DNA of 64,000 bases from Onchocerca lupi (taxonomy: Eukaryota > Nematoda > Chromadorea > Rhabditida > Onchocercidae), in contig JAOVVO010000017.1 in the NCBI GenBank assembly GCA_028564675.1, positions 62,001 through 126,000 of the forward strand, given 5' to 3'. Positions 14,000 through 25,430 of the stretch are shown piece after piece. Below the pieces are notes generated by a model. It was not told the DNA's origin and did no database searches. It saw only the letters and a program-made list of their open reading frames with translations. The position numbers and the translations under genes were made by a program. Numbering within the stretch: position 1 is the stretch's first letter; each line of letters starts with the position of its first letter.

Positions 14000-14940
14000 T
14001 GCCACAAAAACTGAAATTCAAATTTATATTTGTACGGATATTAAATAAGTGCTGAGTTTAAGAAAGAATACGAATTCAAGGAGAAGTTAGAAGAGACACA
14101 GTTTAACATTTCATGTATCAGAGATAAAGAGCAAGATGATAAAGACATTACCCAATTATGAGAGTCGTTCAGAATCATCTTTATGATCGAATGAAAATGG
14201 TGCAATGATAACAAATAAGCAAATATCTTCAACAGATCGAAGAAATGCATTCCAAAATCATTAATTTCCTTACAAATAATCAAAGACAGAAAAAAAAAAT
14301 ATACAAATTACATGCTGTAATGTGTTATAATACTGCTAAAGATGGAGAGAAAGTGAAGATATGATGGGATAGAGATTGGTAGAAGTTGCGAAAGATTATA
14401 AAATTAAGCGAGCGTGAGAGATTGAAATGGTTTTTGACATATAATAAATGCAGTTAGGAAGTGAAGAAAACAACTAAATAGTGACAAAAATATTTGCTAT
14501 TTCTGAAATTTAACACTAATTGACGAGCGAAACAAAGTGACGAAAAAAAAAAAAAGGAAAAAAAAGGTCAAGGTTCAGATTACAGTCGCAACAAGTACCA
14601 ATGCCAGATGAGTTATTGGTTCATTTGATGGATCATTTCAAATAGACCAGTTTTGAGGTGTGAGTGAGGGAGGGGAAGGATCAGTGCGGGTGAATTGGGA
14701 AAGATTGATGCGATAGATTCACTTTATTTTGCATCTTTCTCAGGTTGAAGAATTCTCGACCTTTGTAGTCTTAAGCAGTACTAACAAATATGATATCAAC
14801 TATCTCTCTCATTATCTCTCTCTTTCTCTCTTTTATTTTCTCCCATTCTTGAGAATTTAGTGCACACGTTCTGCGTGTTATACGTATGTCAGAAGTTTGT
14901 TTCATCAGTGATTTATATTTCCTATGTATCTGCTCATTTA
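13556..14940. repeat. Diverged duplicated block (two copies) around the GCP/mitofusin promoter
   Basis: A CT-rich stretch followed by about 90 nt occurs at about 13556-13685 and again at about 14796-14940 in the same orientation. The copies share, for example, TTTGTTTCAT, TATGTAT and GCT-C/G-ATT with matching spacing. I judge them about two-thirds identical by eye. A second shared block (AGCAAATATC-TTCAA, then ATCGA) lies at 13801-13823 and 14218-14240. The pieces look like remnants of an old tandem or dispersed repeat that now straddles the first intron of GCP and the intergenic region. Confidence 0.55.
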
Positions 14941-15034
14941 AACTTACGTTAAATCGCCTTTTCATGGCTTATTTTGTATTTCAAGAATTGACTGAAAACG
15001 AATTCAACGTAAGGCATTCATTTCCGGCTGTGAC
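14000..15034. promoter_or_regulatory. Shared 5' region of the divergent GCP and mitofusin genes
   Basis: The two start codons (13999 on minus, 15035 on plus) face away from each other across 1035 bp, so promoter elements for both must lie here or upstream inside the other gene. On the minus strand a TTTCAG sits 11 nt before the GCP ATG. On the plus strand a TTTCTCAG near 14736-14743 is a possible trans-splice or 5'-UTR acceptor for mitofusin. A relatively G-rich patch at about 14650-14700 (GAGTGAGGGAGGGGAAGG) and a CT-rich patch at about 14796-14840 stand out. No TATA box or known factor site can be named with confidence. Confidence 0.45.
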
Positions 15035-18000
15035 ATGTCTGGTTTTGTAGCAGCGTATCAGGAGATGACCTTACGAAATACAAGATCGGGTAAGTCACAG
15101 TTTTGAACTGTTCGAAAGATATTTCGAATTACTCGTATAAATATGTGAAAAAAGCAAAGAAATTTTTGACTTCAATTTTTTGATGGAATGCCTTAATAAA
15201 TTTTCGAACGCTTTTTTCTAGATTTAAAGAACAAATCATTTCTAGAAAATTTCATTGCAGATATGAGTTGTCGACGGAACAATAGCGAGCCACTGAAACG
15301 GTTTACAGAAGCCAAAACAAGAATTGGTGATATTTATAATGAGTTAGAAACGTACGTTACGGATCTTTCACTTTTCTATAATGGTATGTTTTATATTGAT
15401 TAATATGTCTTTTTATTTTCATTCTTGGTGAGCACAATCCAAAGAATGGTTCTATGATTAGAAAATTTTCTAATATATTCAGGAATGTGGTTTTAAATGT
15501 CCTCTTGAAGGTGATTTAACGTGTGACTGCTTTTGCACATTGTAGCAATTATGTATTTCTATAAGATTTCAGAAACTTCATATTTTTTATCATTATTTAT
15601 TCATTCAATAGTTAAAGTATTCGAAATTTTTTAAAACTTATGATTTTGGACGATGCCGTACAGACAGAACAGCATCTTAATTTTACTTTCATCTCTTGAT
15701 CTGGGTCCTCTTCTCTTCTTCTCCCATTTTTGAATAGGAGCACAGAGCGGCAATGAAAGACCCACAATTTTTCCTATTTAATTTTTGCAGAAAATCAGAA
15801 CAGACATTAAAGTTTTATGCTTATGTTAAATTCAGAAATTCTGAACGACAATGGAAGTATCCCAGATCAACAAATGCAAGAAGTTACACGCTTCAAGGAT
15901 AGTATCAAAACAATTCGCGATATGTTTATGCGTGATACAATGAAAGTTGTTTTCTTTGGAAGGTAATTTTCTCGTTAATTGGCTTGGTGTGTTATCTTCA
16001 ATATATTTCCTGAAATATATACATATGTATATATCTTGATATTTTTTTTCAGGACAAGTAATGGCAAAAGCTCAGTAATTAATGCCATGTTGCATGCGAA
16101 GGTATTGCCGCAAGGAATGGGGCATACTACTTGTTGTTTTTTGCAAGTAAATTCTTTTATTTATATTTTTTCATTATTTTAATCCATTTCAAATTTATAT
16201 GCAAAGGTTTAAATCTTGTAATAAGCTATTAAAAGTGGACTTAAATTGCGAATTTTTTATAGGTAGTGGGTAGTCCAGACGACCAAAAATTTGTTCTAAA
16301 TGAAGATTCATCGGAACGAATGGACATCGAACAATTGCAAAGATTAGGACATGCAATGAGTGATAATAATGTTTCACTTAGCGCAATGGGCCAAGACTCA
16401 CTTTTGCGTGTTTTTTATCCTAAATCAGCATCACGTTTACTTCAAAACGATGTTGTTATTGTCGATAGGTTACTTTTTTTTTTCAATTTTATTGACTGTT
16501 GCTATAGAAATTTTTTCTTTTTCTCAACAAAGAGGTCGAATATTTCTGTGTAGAAATATGTTTTTTCTCAGTAATAGAAATGAATTCTTTTAAATTAAAT
16601 CCAGGATATCCTTATCATCACATACACAAAATTATGCGAATTACACAAATTGAACCGCATAATTAAAGGAAGTTATTCTCATAAATATGTTTGTAGTTAG
16701 TCGGAAAATCGTGTCACTTCTAAAATTTTATAACTTAGATAAATAGCATTTTAGCGTTTTAAGAGACAAAATAATGCGATTACTTTTCTTGTTAAATGAA
16801 GAGTTTATTCAGGAAAAGATGCATAATTTCATATTAATTCTGTTTAATGGTTATTCAAGTAATGACTGAAGAAAAAACGATCAAAATGATTATGAAACTT
16901 TTCAGTCCTGGTGTAGATTTGTCACCCGAATTTGACAGTTGGATTGATAAACATTGTATGGATGCGGATGTCTTCGTTTTGGTTTGCAATGCTGAATCGA
17001 CTCTTACACAAGCTGAGAAAAGTTTTTTCCATCGAGTGAGTTCAAAACTGAGTAGGCCGAATATTTTCATACTTAACAATCGCTGGGATGCAAGTGCAGC
17101 CGAAGTGGAAAATATGCAACAGGTTGAAAAGTTGAGTTTATGTCATGTTTAGTCCAGTATTTGTTCTGTTGTGTTTTTTTTTTCTCACTTTTATTAGAAA
17201 TTGCTTAATTTTAATTTGTTTGCCTACAGACCATTTAGGTTCATGAAGTTTCATTTTTTGGAACTTTTAAAAAGTGAACTTTGCAAATAAGAAATTCACA
17301 GCCTCAAAACTTCTTGAATCTCTTAAGAGCATGAAGAATTTTTTTAGGATATTCACTGAATCTTTTGATTTATATTATTAATTTAACTACTCTCCTTTTG
17401 ATTGCTTTCATTAAGAGTGATGATGTTATGGAACTTTACCCACAGATGCGCTTTATTTAGATTTTTTTTTTCTGTGAAGCTCATTCTTTTCTGGAAAATT
17501 AAACCTCATTTCATTCAAAAATGTTTTCTACGTTCTAGTTGTTATCTTGTATGGTTCTTTATGTTTTTAGTATTTCCCATTATTTGTAATGTTGAATCAC
17601 TGCTTTATTTCAGATCCGAGAACAGCACATGACGCGATTTAAGCAATTTCTTGTAAGCGAACTCAAAGTATGTAGTGAAGCAGAAGCCGCAAATCGTATA
17701 TTTTTCATATCAGCACGTGAAATGTTGGATTTACGCTTAAAAGAACGAGGTGTAATACGTCATGGTGAGATTTCTTGCTTTATATAATTGAAAAATTTGT
17801 ACGTTTCTCACAAAAATACCACAATAAAACTGTACCGAATCCTTTTGTAATGAATTTTTGATGGAAAAGTTCGCTGAAATAGATTTTAACAACCAATTTT
17901 TTGATTTCAGCTTATCAAGTTGAGGGGCATCAATATCGTGCGATGGAATTCTGTAATTTCGAAACACAATTTGAGGTAGGAATAGACATCATATAGAAAA

Positions 18001-21000
18001 GCCTGGAATCATTTAAAAAGGGACAAATAAAGAAGGAAAAGATAAATGAGGTCAAAAGAAAAATAAAGCAAGAAAAATATATATTTCTTTGCTTGAAGCA
18101 CTTATTTTTCACAATTTCAGCAGCTTATTTCGAAATCTGCTATCAGCACTAAATTTGAGGCTCATACGCGAAGGGCTCGCGAAATTGTAGGAGAAATGAG
18201 ACATAATCTGGATATTGTACAAAATAGCACTCTCAAACGAAAGTAAATTTAAATAGATGTTTATGATCATATTCTTGAAGTGCAAATTTATCTTTTAAAT
18301 TAGAATTTTTTTTTTATATTTAAAACTGAATATTATATTATTAAGGAAATCTAATTATGCAACTTACCTAACCTGTATTAATAGTTTTTTTGTTTGTACC
18401 TTCACAAAAAATTTCTCTCGGTAGTTCATAACATCAACATCGTTCTCTTGATTCGAATTATCTAATTGTCCTCACAGTTTTTTAATTGAATAAGACAGGT
18501 TATTTTTCCATCTTCAGAAGTTTATTCAAATGGAAGTTTTACTATTATCTGTCAGTATTTTTCATTAAATAGTGAATTTTCTTTTACTTTTTTTTTCTGC
18601 TCCGAATTATTTTTTTACGACAGAATTTCAGGGCTGAGTTGCAAGTGAATTATACAGCGAAAGAAGCAGAATTTAAGAACTGCCTAGATAAATGGAAGGA
18701 ATTTGAGCGATTTGCCGTCATTGAATCACAAAGATTGAGGAATGAAGTATATTCATTACTTTCATTATTTAATTTTTAAAGATTTTCATCTATAATCAGT
18801 CGTATTTTTGTGGTTAAGTCGCGTAATGACTATTTTTTTCTTGAGGTACATTTGAAAGTATCAGCGGATTTTTATGAAGAAATACAAAAGCTGGAGTCAA
18901 TTATTGACAGATTTGATAGCAAATTTGTCGATGAACCTGTTTCGATTGAAGACTATAAAAAGGTTAATACCAATTAAGTAACCCAATAATTTCTTTGTTG
19001 ACTGTCGGACAATTCTCAGTTAATTTCTACTTCTGACTGCAAATTTTGTTACAGAATTTGGCTGATTTTGTAGATAAAGTCGTGACAGAAGATTTGGAAG
19101 CACGTTGCACTAGAGGTCTTATGCAACGTATTTGGAATTTGGAAAATGCCATGTATCGTGCGTTTTTATATTACGTCTTGATCACGTTGAAGCAAATATT
19201 TTTTTTAATAATTGTCCGAAACAAATTCATTCTTCATTTCACATTTCAGTTTTCTGTATTTGATCCAAGCACTTTAGTTTCTGTTTATAGGACCGGATAA
19301 GGTGTTCAATGATCACTAGAAATTAAGTAGGAACTAAAATAAATTGTATAAGTGAAATTAAAATTTCGATATATCTTCTCTTAGATTTTAATTTAGTAAC
19401 TTTTATTTCATTTCAGTGCATGTTAATCAAATAATCGCTGAACCATATACTAAAAAGTTAGAGCAGGTATTAAATTTTTTCGAACAGTTTGTGAACTAGT
19501 CTTATAAACTTGATGTGAATTGATTAGATTTCAGATTTCTGAAATATCCACTGGCTCACTTTTTTTGGATTTCCAAAAAAAAATTGGATGAAAGCTAAGC
19601 ATAAAAATTTGCCTAAATATTGCTTGTATATTTATTTGAACAATTTCTGGCTTCCAGATTTGGCGATATCGACCTCCGTTTAATTTTTCGATCTGCATCA
19701 ATTGTCCGTCATTGATACAAGATTTTCGAGAAGATTTGGAATTCCGGTTCTCATTCGGTATTACAGCCATCATTAGACGAATCAATGCATATCGTTTAGG
19801 AAAACCTGTAACCGCTGTTGGAAATCAACCATTATTTGATGTTTTCGTGAGTTTTTTGAGATTTCGGGTTCCTGTTGAACATTATATATAAAAGATTATA
19901 TGAAACAAATAGGAACATTTAAAAAAAAAAAATATTATTTTTTGTTCAGTTAGAATCATGGTTGCTTGTAAATTTCAATGATTTATCAACGAAAATTGTC
20001 GTTCGGATGCATAAAACAGACTAAAATTTATCAAAAATAATTTTTCGAAGTTATTAATAATCAGCCTCTTTCTTAAAGCTTTGTAAACATTTTGTAGACT
20101 TCGAGAAAATTTATTGGATTGAAATAATATTATATTGTTGTTGATGAAATATATATCCTTTACGTGAAATAATGTTTCAGAAAAGTTATAATAAACAAAT
20201 ATATAAAGAAGCTGATGAGGGAACTATAAAACAAAATTGTCAAGAAGAAAAGCAAGTGATGACTGCTGCTGAGTCACAGGAAAATGCCGTAATGGCTCAA
20301 CTTATATTTTCTTCAGTTGGTTACGTTGCTAATGGTGGGATTGGTCTTCTCATTATAGGCGGAATAGTTAGTTTTTTGAATCTTTTTGATAGAGTCATTT
20401 CGATATTTTTTGGATTGTTTTTTCCAATTTTCTAAAAAAAAAATGCTACATTATGGCTAGAATTAAATGGAATTGGAATTGGCTTAGATAACTTAGCTTG
20501 TTTTTAAGGGTCTCATTTAGTATTGCAACAGTTAGTTCGGTATTGCTGTTAAACGTTGGCTATGTTGTTCTTTTATTACTAACATTGGAAATTTATTTTG
20601 GCGCATAATTGCTATGAAGTTTGAGGTAATGGAATTCTCTATAATTGTTGTAAATTTTTTTTTTTCAGGTTTCTAAAGCAGTTAGTTGGCGTTTGATCGC
20701 TGCTGGAGTAGCGCTGTATGGTGGTTTATACGCTGTGGAATACTGGCGTTGGAATTCTGGTGCAAAAGAGCAGCATTTGAAAGATCAGTTCCGGCATCAT
20801 CTAAGTGCGAGAATGCGTAATGTTTCAACTACACATACATTGCACTGTGAAACACAAGTTCTAAGGTCATTTCTTATTTGAATTGCGTTTAAAGAAAGTG
20901 TTGTCGCAGTTAACCACATTTATTGTTCATGTGTCTTTCGAACTATATATGGAGTCTAGAATTCGTCATTTAAAAACTGTGAAAATTTAAAAAGATATTT

Positions 21001-21767
21001 TTGTTCGTACCCGGAGTTGGTTGAAGAAAGTGCAGTGCGGTTGATAGAGTCTTTCTAGTATAATTGATGCTATTATTCGAAATCTCGGTGACGGAGCACA
21101 TACGTATCAAATACGTATCCGTTCCATCATTGAGAATACCGAGAGTGCCCGAAAGAACGATAGATTGATTTTAACGAATTGTTATATTTTATCTTATTGA
21201 CACTCATTAAAAAAATTAGAATTAGCTGTACTTTTAATGTCATTATTCTTATTCCTAACTTTTTTAAAGAATTGTTTTTTAAAGAGAAATGCAGCAAGTA
21301 CTCGGAGGCTTAAAAAGTACAGTAGGTGGTGTGCATCAAGAAATGAAAACAGAGCTTGATGACATACGAAAAGAAATTGGGAAAATCGATCACGTTACCA
21401 AAGGGCTTAATACAATAAAGTAAGCTTTTTATTACACTTTTCTTTTTAGTTATCCCGAAAGGACCGTAAAGAGAGAGATAGTTTTTAGTTAGTTGTAGAA
21501 AAAAGAACAAGAACATCTTGATAGACAAAAATAAATCCTTATATTCTATTAAGTTTTTAAACTCAAATATTGTTTTTTGACTATTCTTTATGCATGTCTT
21601 CGTTGTCATTAAATCTCTCATAATTTTTTACATGATAAGTTGAGTTCAGTCGTAAAAATACAATAAATCTTGAATATTTCAGAGGGAAAACATCATTTCT
21701 GAATACAGATCTGGATCGTTTCGAGAGCGAATTTTTAAGAAGTGATTCGCCAGTAATTCAGCAGTGA
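15035..21767 (+). CDS. fzo-1: Mitofusin / FZO-1, outer mitochondrial membrane fusion GTPase
   Basis: Dynamin-related GTPase that tethers and fuses outer mitochondrial membranes. Eighteen exons with consistent phases: 15035-15089, 15222-15383, 15836-15962, 16053-16146, 16263-16468, 16906-17122, 17614-17764, 17911-17975, 18121-18242, 18632-18746, 18846-18962, 19055-19157, 19417-19466, 19658-19846, 20181-20366, 20669-20865, 21285-21419 and 21683-21767. Total is 791 aa, close to the 740-775 aa usual for animal mitofusins. Visible motifs: P-loop GRTSNGKSS (114-122), switch Thr in GMGHTTCCF (136-144), DSPG (214-217), NNRWD (272-276) in the G4 position. Helical regions follow, then the Fzo domain ([11 protein letters not shown]). 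Two membrane segments with a short turn (about 640-680: [11 protein letters not shown], then [22 protein letters not shown]) precede a C-terminal heptad-repeat region ending [14 protein letters not shown]. The start was chosen as the ATG whose exon splices in phase to the rest. It is an intact gene with no broken motif. Confidence 0.96.
21060..21165. repeat. Imperfect inverted repeat inside mitofusin intron 16
   Basis: Intron 16 (20866-21284) contains a GC-richer patch with CTCGGT near its left end and ACCGAG near its right end. ATACGTAT-CAA-ATACGTAT sits in the middle, together forming an interrupted hairpin. No tRNA fold or coding frame was recognised. It may be a small non-coding or MITE-like remnant. 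Confidence 0.45.
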
Positions 21768-21849
21768 ATTCTGAGGAATGTATTTATATTTTAGTTATAT
21801 TGCACATTATTTGTTTGCTTAATTTGAAATTTCCATGATTTAATTTCTT

Positions 21850-21855
21850 AATAAA
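21850..21855 (+). terminator. Polyadenylation signal AATAAA of the mitofusin gene
   Basis: A canonical AATAAA lies about 83 nt after the stop codon of the mitofusin gene, a sensible 3'-UTR length for a nematode. It was not checked against transcripts. Confidence 0.6.
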
Positions 21856-21867
21856 ATTTCGAAACAA

Positions 21868-24370
21868 GGTAGAAACAGGAAAATTAAAAGTAGGACATTT
21901 TCTTTTCGATGAAATTTACCATCTTCTCATGTTTTTTTAGAATAAAAATAAAAACGAAATGATTTGCTTCCCTAACTGACCGATTTTTTCTTGACATTTA
22001 CTGGTTTTTTGTGCATTTTCGCAGATCATGTATTTACTTTGAAGTGCATTTTTCTTTTTATTTTACAGTTTCCTTTATTTTAAATGTGTTCCGAACTGTT
22101 TCAGGGCTCTTTCATTAGTTTAGATTCAAATATGATTCGGAACTTTTTCCCTGACCTTCTTATCATGAAATGTATTCTTTTGGTTTCGATCAAATGATTG
22201 TTATTCAGATTTTTACTTGTCGATTAATGCTTAGAAAATTCAGCAATAAACAAAAAATTGTTAGTACTGTTTAATTCTTTTCAGTTACGTATCCATGTAA
22301 TGAAGATTGTTTAGATTGTGTCTTGAAATGTATTTAGAAACAACTTTAATTCACATATTTAAATGTAGATTTTCATCAAAATAGACGATGAAAAATGAGG
22401 TGCAGTGCTTGTTAGTTCTATAAATGTGGAGTACTAAACGAAAAACTAGAACTGGAGGGATTAAAGTGAGAAAACGCTCTTTGATTCGTGCATAAATCTC
22501 ATATTGGCTAGGTCATTTTTTTTTTTTTCTTTTTTTTTTTGAGAATAAATATATGGTAATGATGAGATTTTCCTGAAATTATTTTAACATTGCTCTAAAG
22601 TGTTTTAAATAAGAAGTGGTGCTAATATTGATGATCGTAACAATTATGTTAATAATAAAGATCCAACAGTGATGTGATAGTCATAGCGAAAAGAAAGTTG
22701 TATTTACAACTGTTTTAGTTATAGTGATAGCGGATTGATGACGATGCTTAGCAGTGCAACTGATATGTTTATCACTTTGACAATTAATATCTTTGAAAAA
22801 ACATCTTCCCTGATACGAAGCTTTACTAATCGTGTAGCTGGCATCTAAACCTAATCTATTGATCGAAAGTTTTACTTTTGGATACTTGCTCGCAATAGAG
22901 GATGTAGAATATTGATTAGAATCTACCAAATTTTATTCTTGCTATTTGTTAGATACGCGAAAGCTTTTTCTGCAATTTGTTTGCAAGCAGTTTTTTTTTT
23001 TCAATTTAATTAAAAATTTACTGGCACTCCATTTTAGGTTACATCAATGCTGTTAATTATTTCTAGAAGTGCTAAACTTGTTTTACGTTTCAATACGCTA
23101 TCTTTACGTATTGATGTATCGTTATTTTAATTATTATGGAACATAAAATGTGATGAATCGTCTTCCAAAAATTACTCCTCTCTCTATGTTTGAATAATAC
23201 TGTGAAATATGTCAAAATTCTCATTAGTTATGAAATAATTTTCAAGATAAATATTGCAATATATGATTAGCGAAAGAAGTTTTGTTCCAATGTTTAAATT
23301 TTAGGATTTGTTATGGAGGTACATACATATATATACGCATTTCCCATCAATGTCGAAATTATTCATTTTACTATCGAACTGAAAAATTCTGGAAAAAAAA
23401 ACTCATCAGTAATGATAAATTTTTTAAAGCAAAAGTTGTTGAAATTGAAGTGATTGCCAGGAATTCTTCTATTTATCCAATATTTAATGAATTGCGTAGT
23501 CAAAAATAGTGTTGTAAAGATAAATTATGTAAAAAAAGTGGTAAATGATATTTAACTAATACGCTTTATTTGGTAGTACAATAATCAAAATGGTTAGATC
23601 GAATTTATTATGACAAAATAAAACCTATTGAATTGTTTCACTTGATTTTTTTCCAATCAAATACTGAAAATTTGATTTTAATGGAAGCCCATTATCGATT
23701 AGATGGCATTCTGATCCATTTGATTTGATATCCTTCTTTTCCATATATATATTTATAAAACCCGTAAATAATTGAATGAATTAAACATTCGAAAATTCAA
23801 AAATAGGAACCTTGCAGTTTAATGTATTCTATTATTGTTTACATTTCTTATGATAATAAATAATTAGATCGCATATTTAAATGAATTTATGAATTAAAAT
23901 GAGATGAAAAAGTATGAGGCTATGGCTGCTCCTACGCCAGGATTGAGTGTGTATAATATTTTATCTTTTCATTTTTTTTTCTTTTTTTTTTTTTTTTTAA
24001 TGAGGTGATTAAATTCAGTTAATATATTTGTTCTTATATCTAATGTGAACATTAAAATATTAAATGCGTCAATCTGATTATGTGTTGAATTCTGTTTAAA
24101 AAAACTTAAAACTATTGGGCGACTAATCCTGGTTTTACATTTAAATGAATTAATTATTGCAAATGATAAAATTTATAATTCAAATTTTTTTTTTTACCAA
24201 TATCAATGAGATTCCAGTTTTTCTGGAAATGAGACTTTTTTTTTTTTGGGATATTAATCATTTTATCATTGTTATTTTAGGAAAAAAAAAAGTGCAAAAT
24301 TCACACTTTTATCTTATCTATTTTTTTAGCTCAATAAAATTGCTAAATATTTCTGACTCTTACCTATCAT
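21868..24370. other. Spacer between mitofusin and the Helitron remnant
   Basis: AT-rich with poly-T runs (22518-22542, 23972-24000). Apart from an 82-codon open frame on the minus strand (22681-22929, listed separately) nothing here looks coding. Confidence 0.4.
22681..22929 (-). CDS. Unidentified ORF or terminal exon, 82 codons
   Basis: I do not recognise this protein. It differs from surrounding chance frames in being less AT-rich, free of homopolymer-encoded residues, and carrying three cysteines in a hydrophilic stretch (QGRCFFKDINCQSDKHISC). It ends with ...ITKTVVNTTFFSL and a stop at 22681. A possible acceptor (TTTGGTAG) just inside its 5' part would make it a last exon, but no upstream exon was found. 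It could equally be the relic of a mobile element. It lies about 0.9 kb past the end of mitofusin, on the other strand. Confidence 0.25.
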   Translation of the reverse strand: MVDSNQYSTSSIASKYPKVKLSINRLGLDASYTISKASYQGRCFFKDINCQSDKHISCTAKHRHQSAITITKTVVNTTFFSL

Positions 24371-25430
24371 TTTGAAATTTTGAAACAACGGTGCATTCAG
24401 GATATACGCATGTTTTTATATACACAAGCGTTGCTATAGTTCAGTCTAGTCAAGTGTTACAGAAAGAAACGAGAAAGTGTACTTTCTGTTTAATTTCCAA
24501 TGCTTATGCTTGCTATGCAATATTTTTTGCTGTTCCATTATCTGTGTAGATATATAGATTGTCTGGTTTGCCGACTCTAGAACACGTAGCATATAATTGC
24601 CCATGTGAACAACAATATATCTCTACATCTAAACCGTACAATGCTAAAGATTGGCCTTGAGCTTTGTAGATAGTGAATGCAAATGCCAATCGAATTGGGA
24701 ATTGAAATCTCTCAAATTGAAAAATCTATTAGAATCATAGGAATGCGGGGAATGTGGACATCTTCACCTTTGAAAGGTCCCGTCAACATTGTTACTTCTA
24801 CGACGTTGCTCATTAATTTTTCACTGCAAACTGCGTGCCGTTGCAATGTTTGGCTGGTTGTTTTTTTCGCAACAATGATAATTGGTACGCCGATTTTCAA
24901 AAGCAGCACGTGCGGTGGCATTCTTGCAGATCGAATGAATTCAAAAATTCTGTTGGATAATTAACTGCTTCGTCTGCTTCCAAAATAGTATCGAGGACCG
25001 ATTGCTTGTATATATATATACGATTGCTTGTACCGCAAGGTCCTTGTATCATATTCTTTTTCACAACTTCATACAAATTTTTATCGACGTCGACATTTCA
25101 GCGCATATTACATCGTCGATTTCGGTTGATTTGTCATAAAGCCACGTTAGTATATGTGGGTGTGACATTCCTCTCTTTTGCGATTTCACTGAGTATACCT
25201 AGCAGTGCACAGATCCAAATACTTGATTTTTTACTATGAAATCTTGCAACGATTTCACCTTCTCTTTGAAAACACATGCTGTGATATCATGCCTATTCAT
25301 CAGTTATTGCCCATGAATTAAAAGCTTTTTATGTCATCCCAAGCTGCATTCCGCTAATGATTGTTTCCATTGCTGGTTACTGCAATATTATCACTTGCTC
25401 TATCGTTTGGTATCATTCTCAATTTTGCTT
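24371..25430 (-). mobile_element. Helitron remnant: Rep/Pif1-like helicase pseudogene with a large internal deletion
   Basis: The minus strand reads as pieces of a Helitron replicase-helicase in broken frames. Near 25165-25035 a piece resembles the segment before the HGPCG motif of Helitron proteins (TEIDDVICAEM). After a junction near 25000-25032 the reading resumes in the Pif1 helicase C-terminal region: ILTGPFKGEDV-like (seen as MLTGPFKGEDVHIPRIPMIL), AFAFTIYKAQGQSLALYGLD, then CSHGQLYATCSRVGKPDNLY and a final NGTAKNI before a stop near 24500. Most of the helicase (Walker A to motif III) is missing, frames shift several times and stops interrupt, so it cannot be active. A 12-bp word (CGATTGCTTGTA) is duplicated at 24999-25010 and 25021-25032 around a TA run at the junction. 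The 24371-24420 end shares sequence with a block near 50.74-50.80 kb. Confidence 0.8.

Noticed and set aside
24677..25239. Plus-strand open frames of 95 and 77 codons
   Set aside because: They are the complement of the Helitron helicase remnant, which reads sensibly only on the minus strand.
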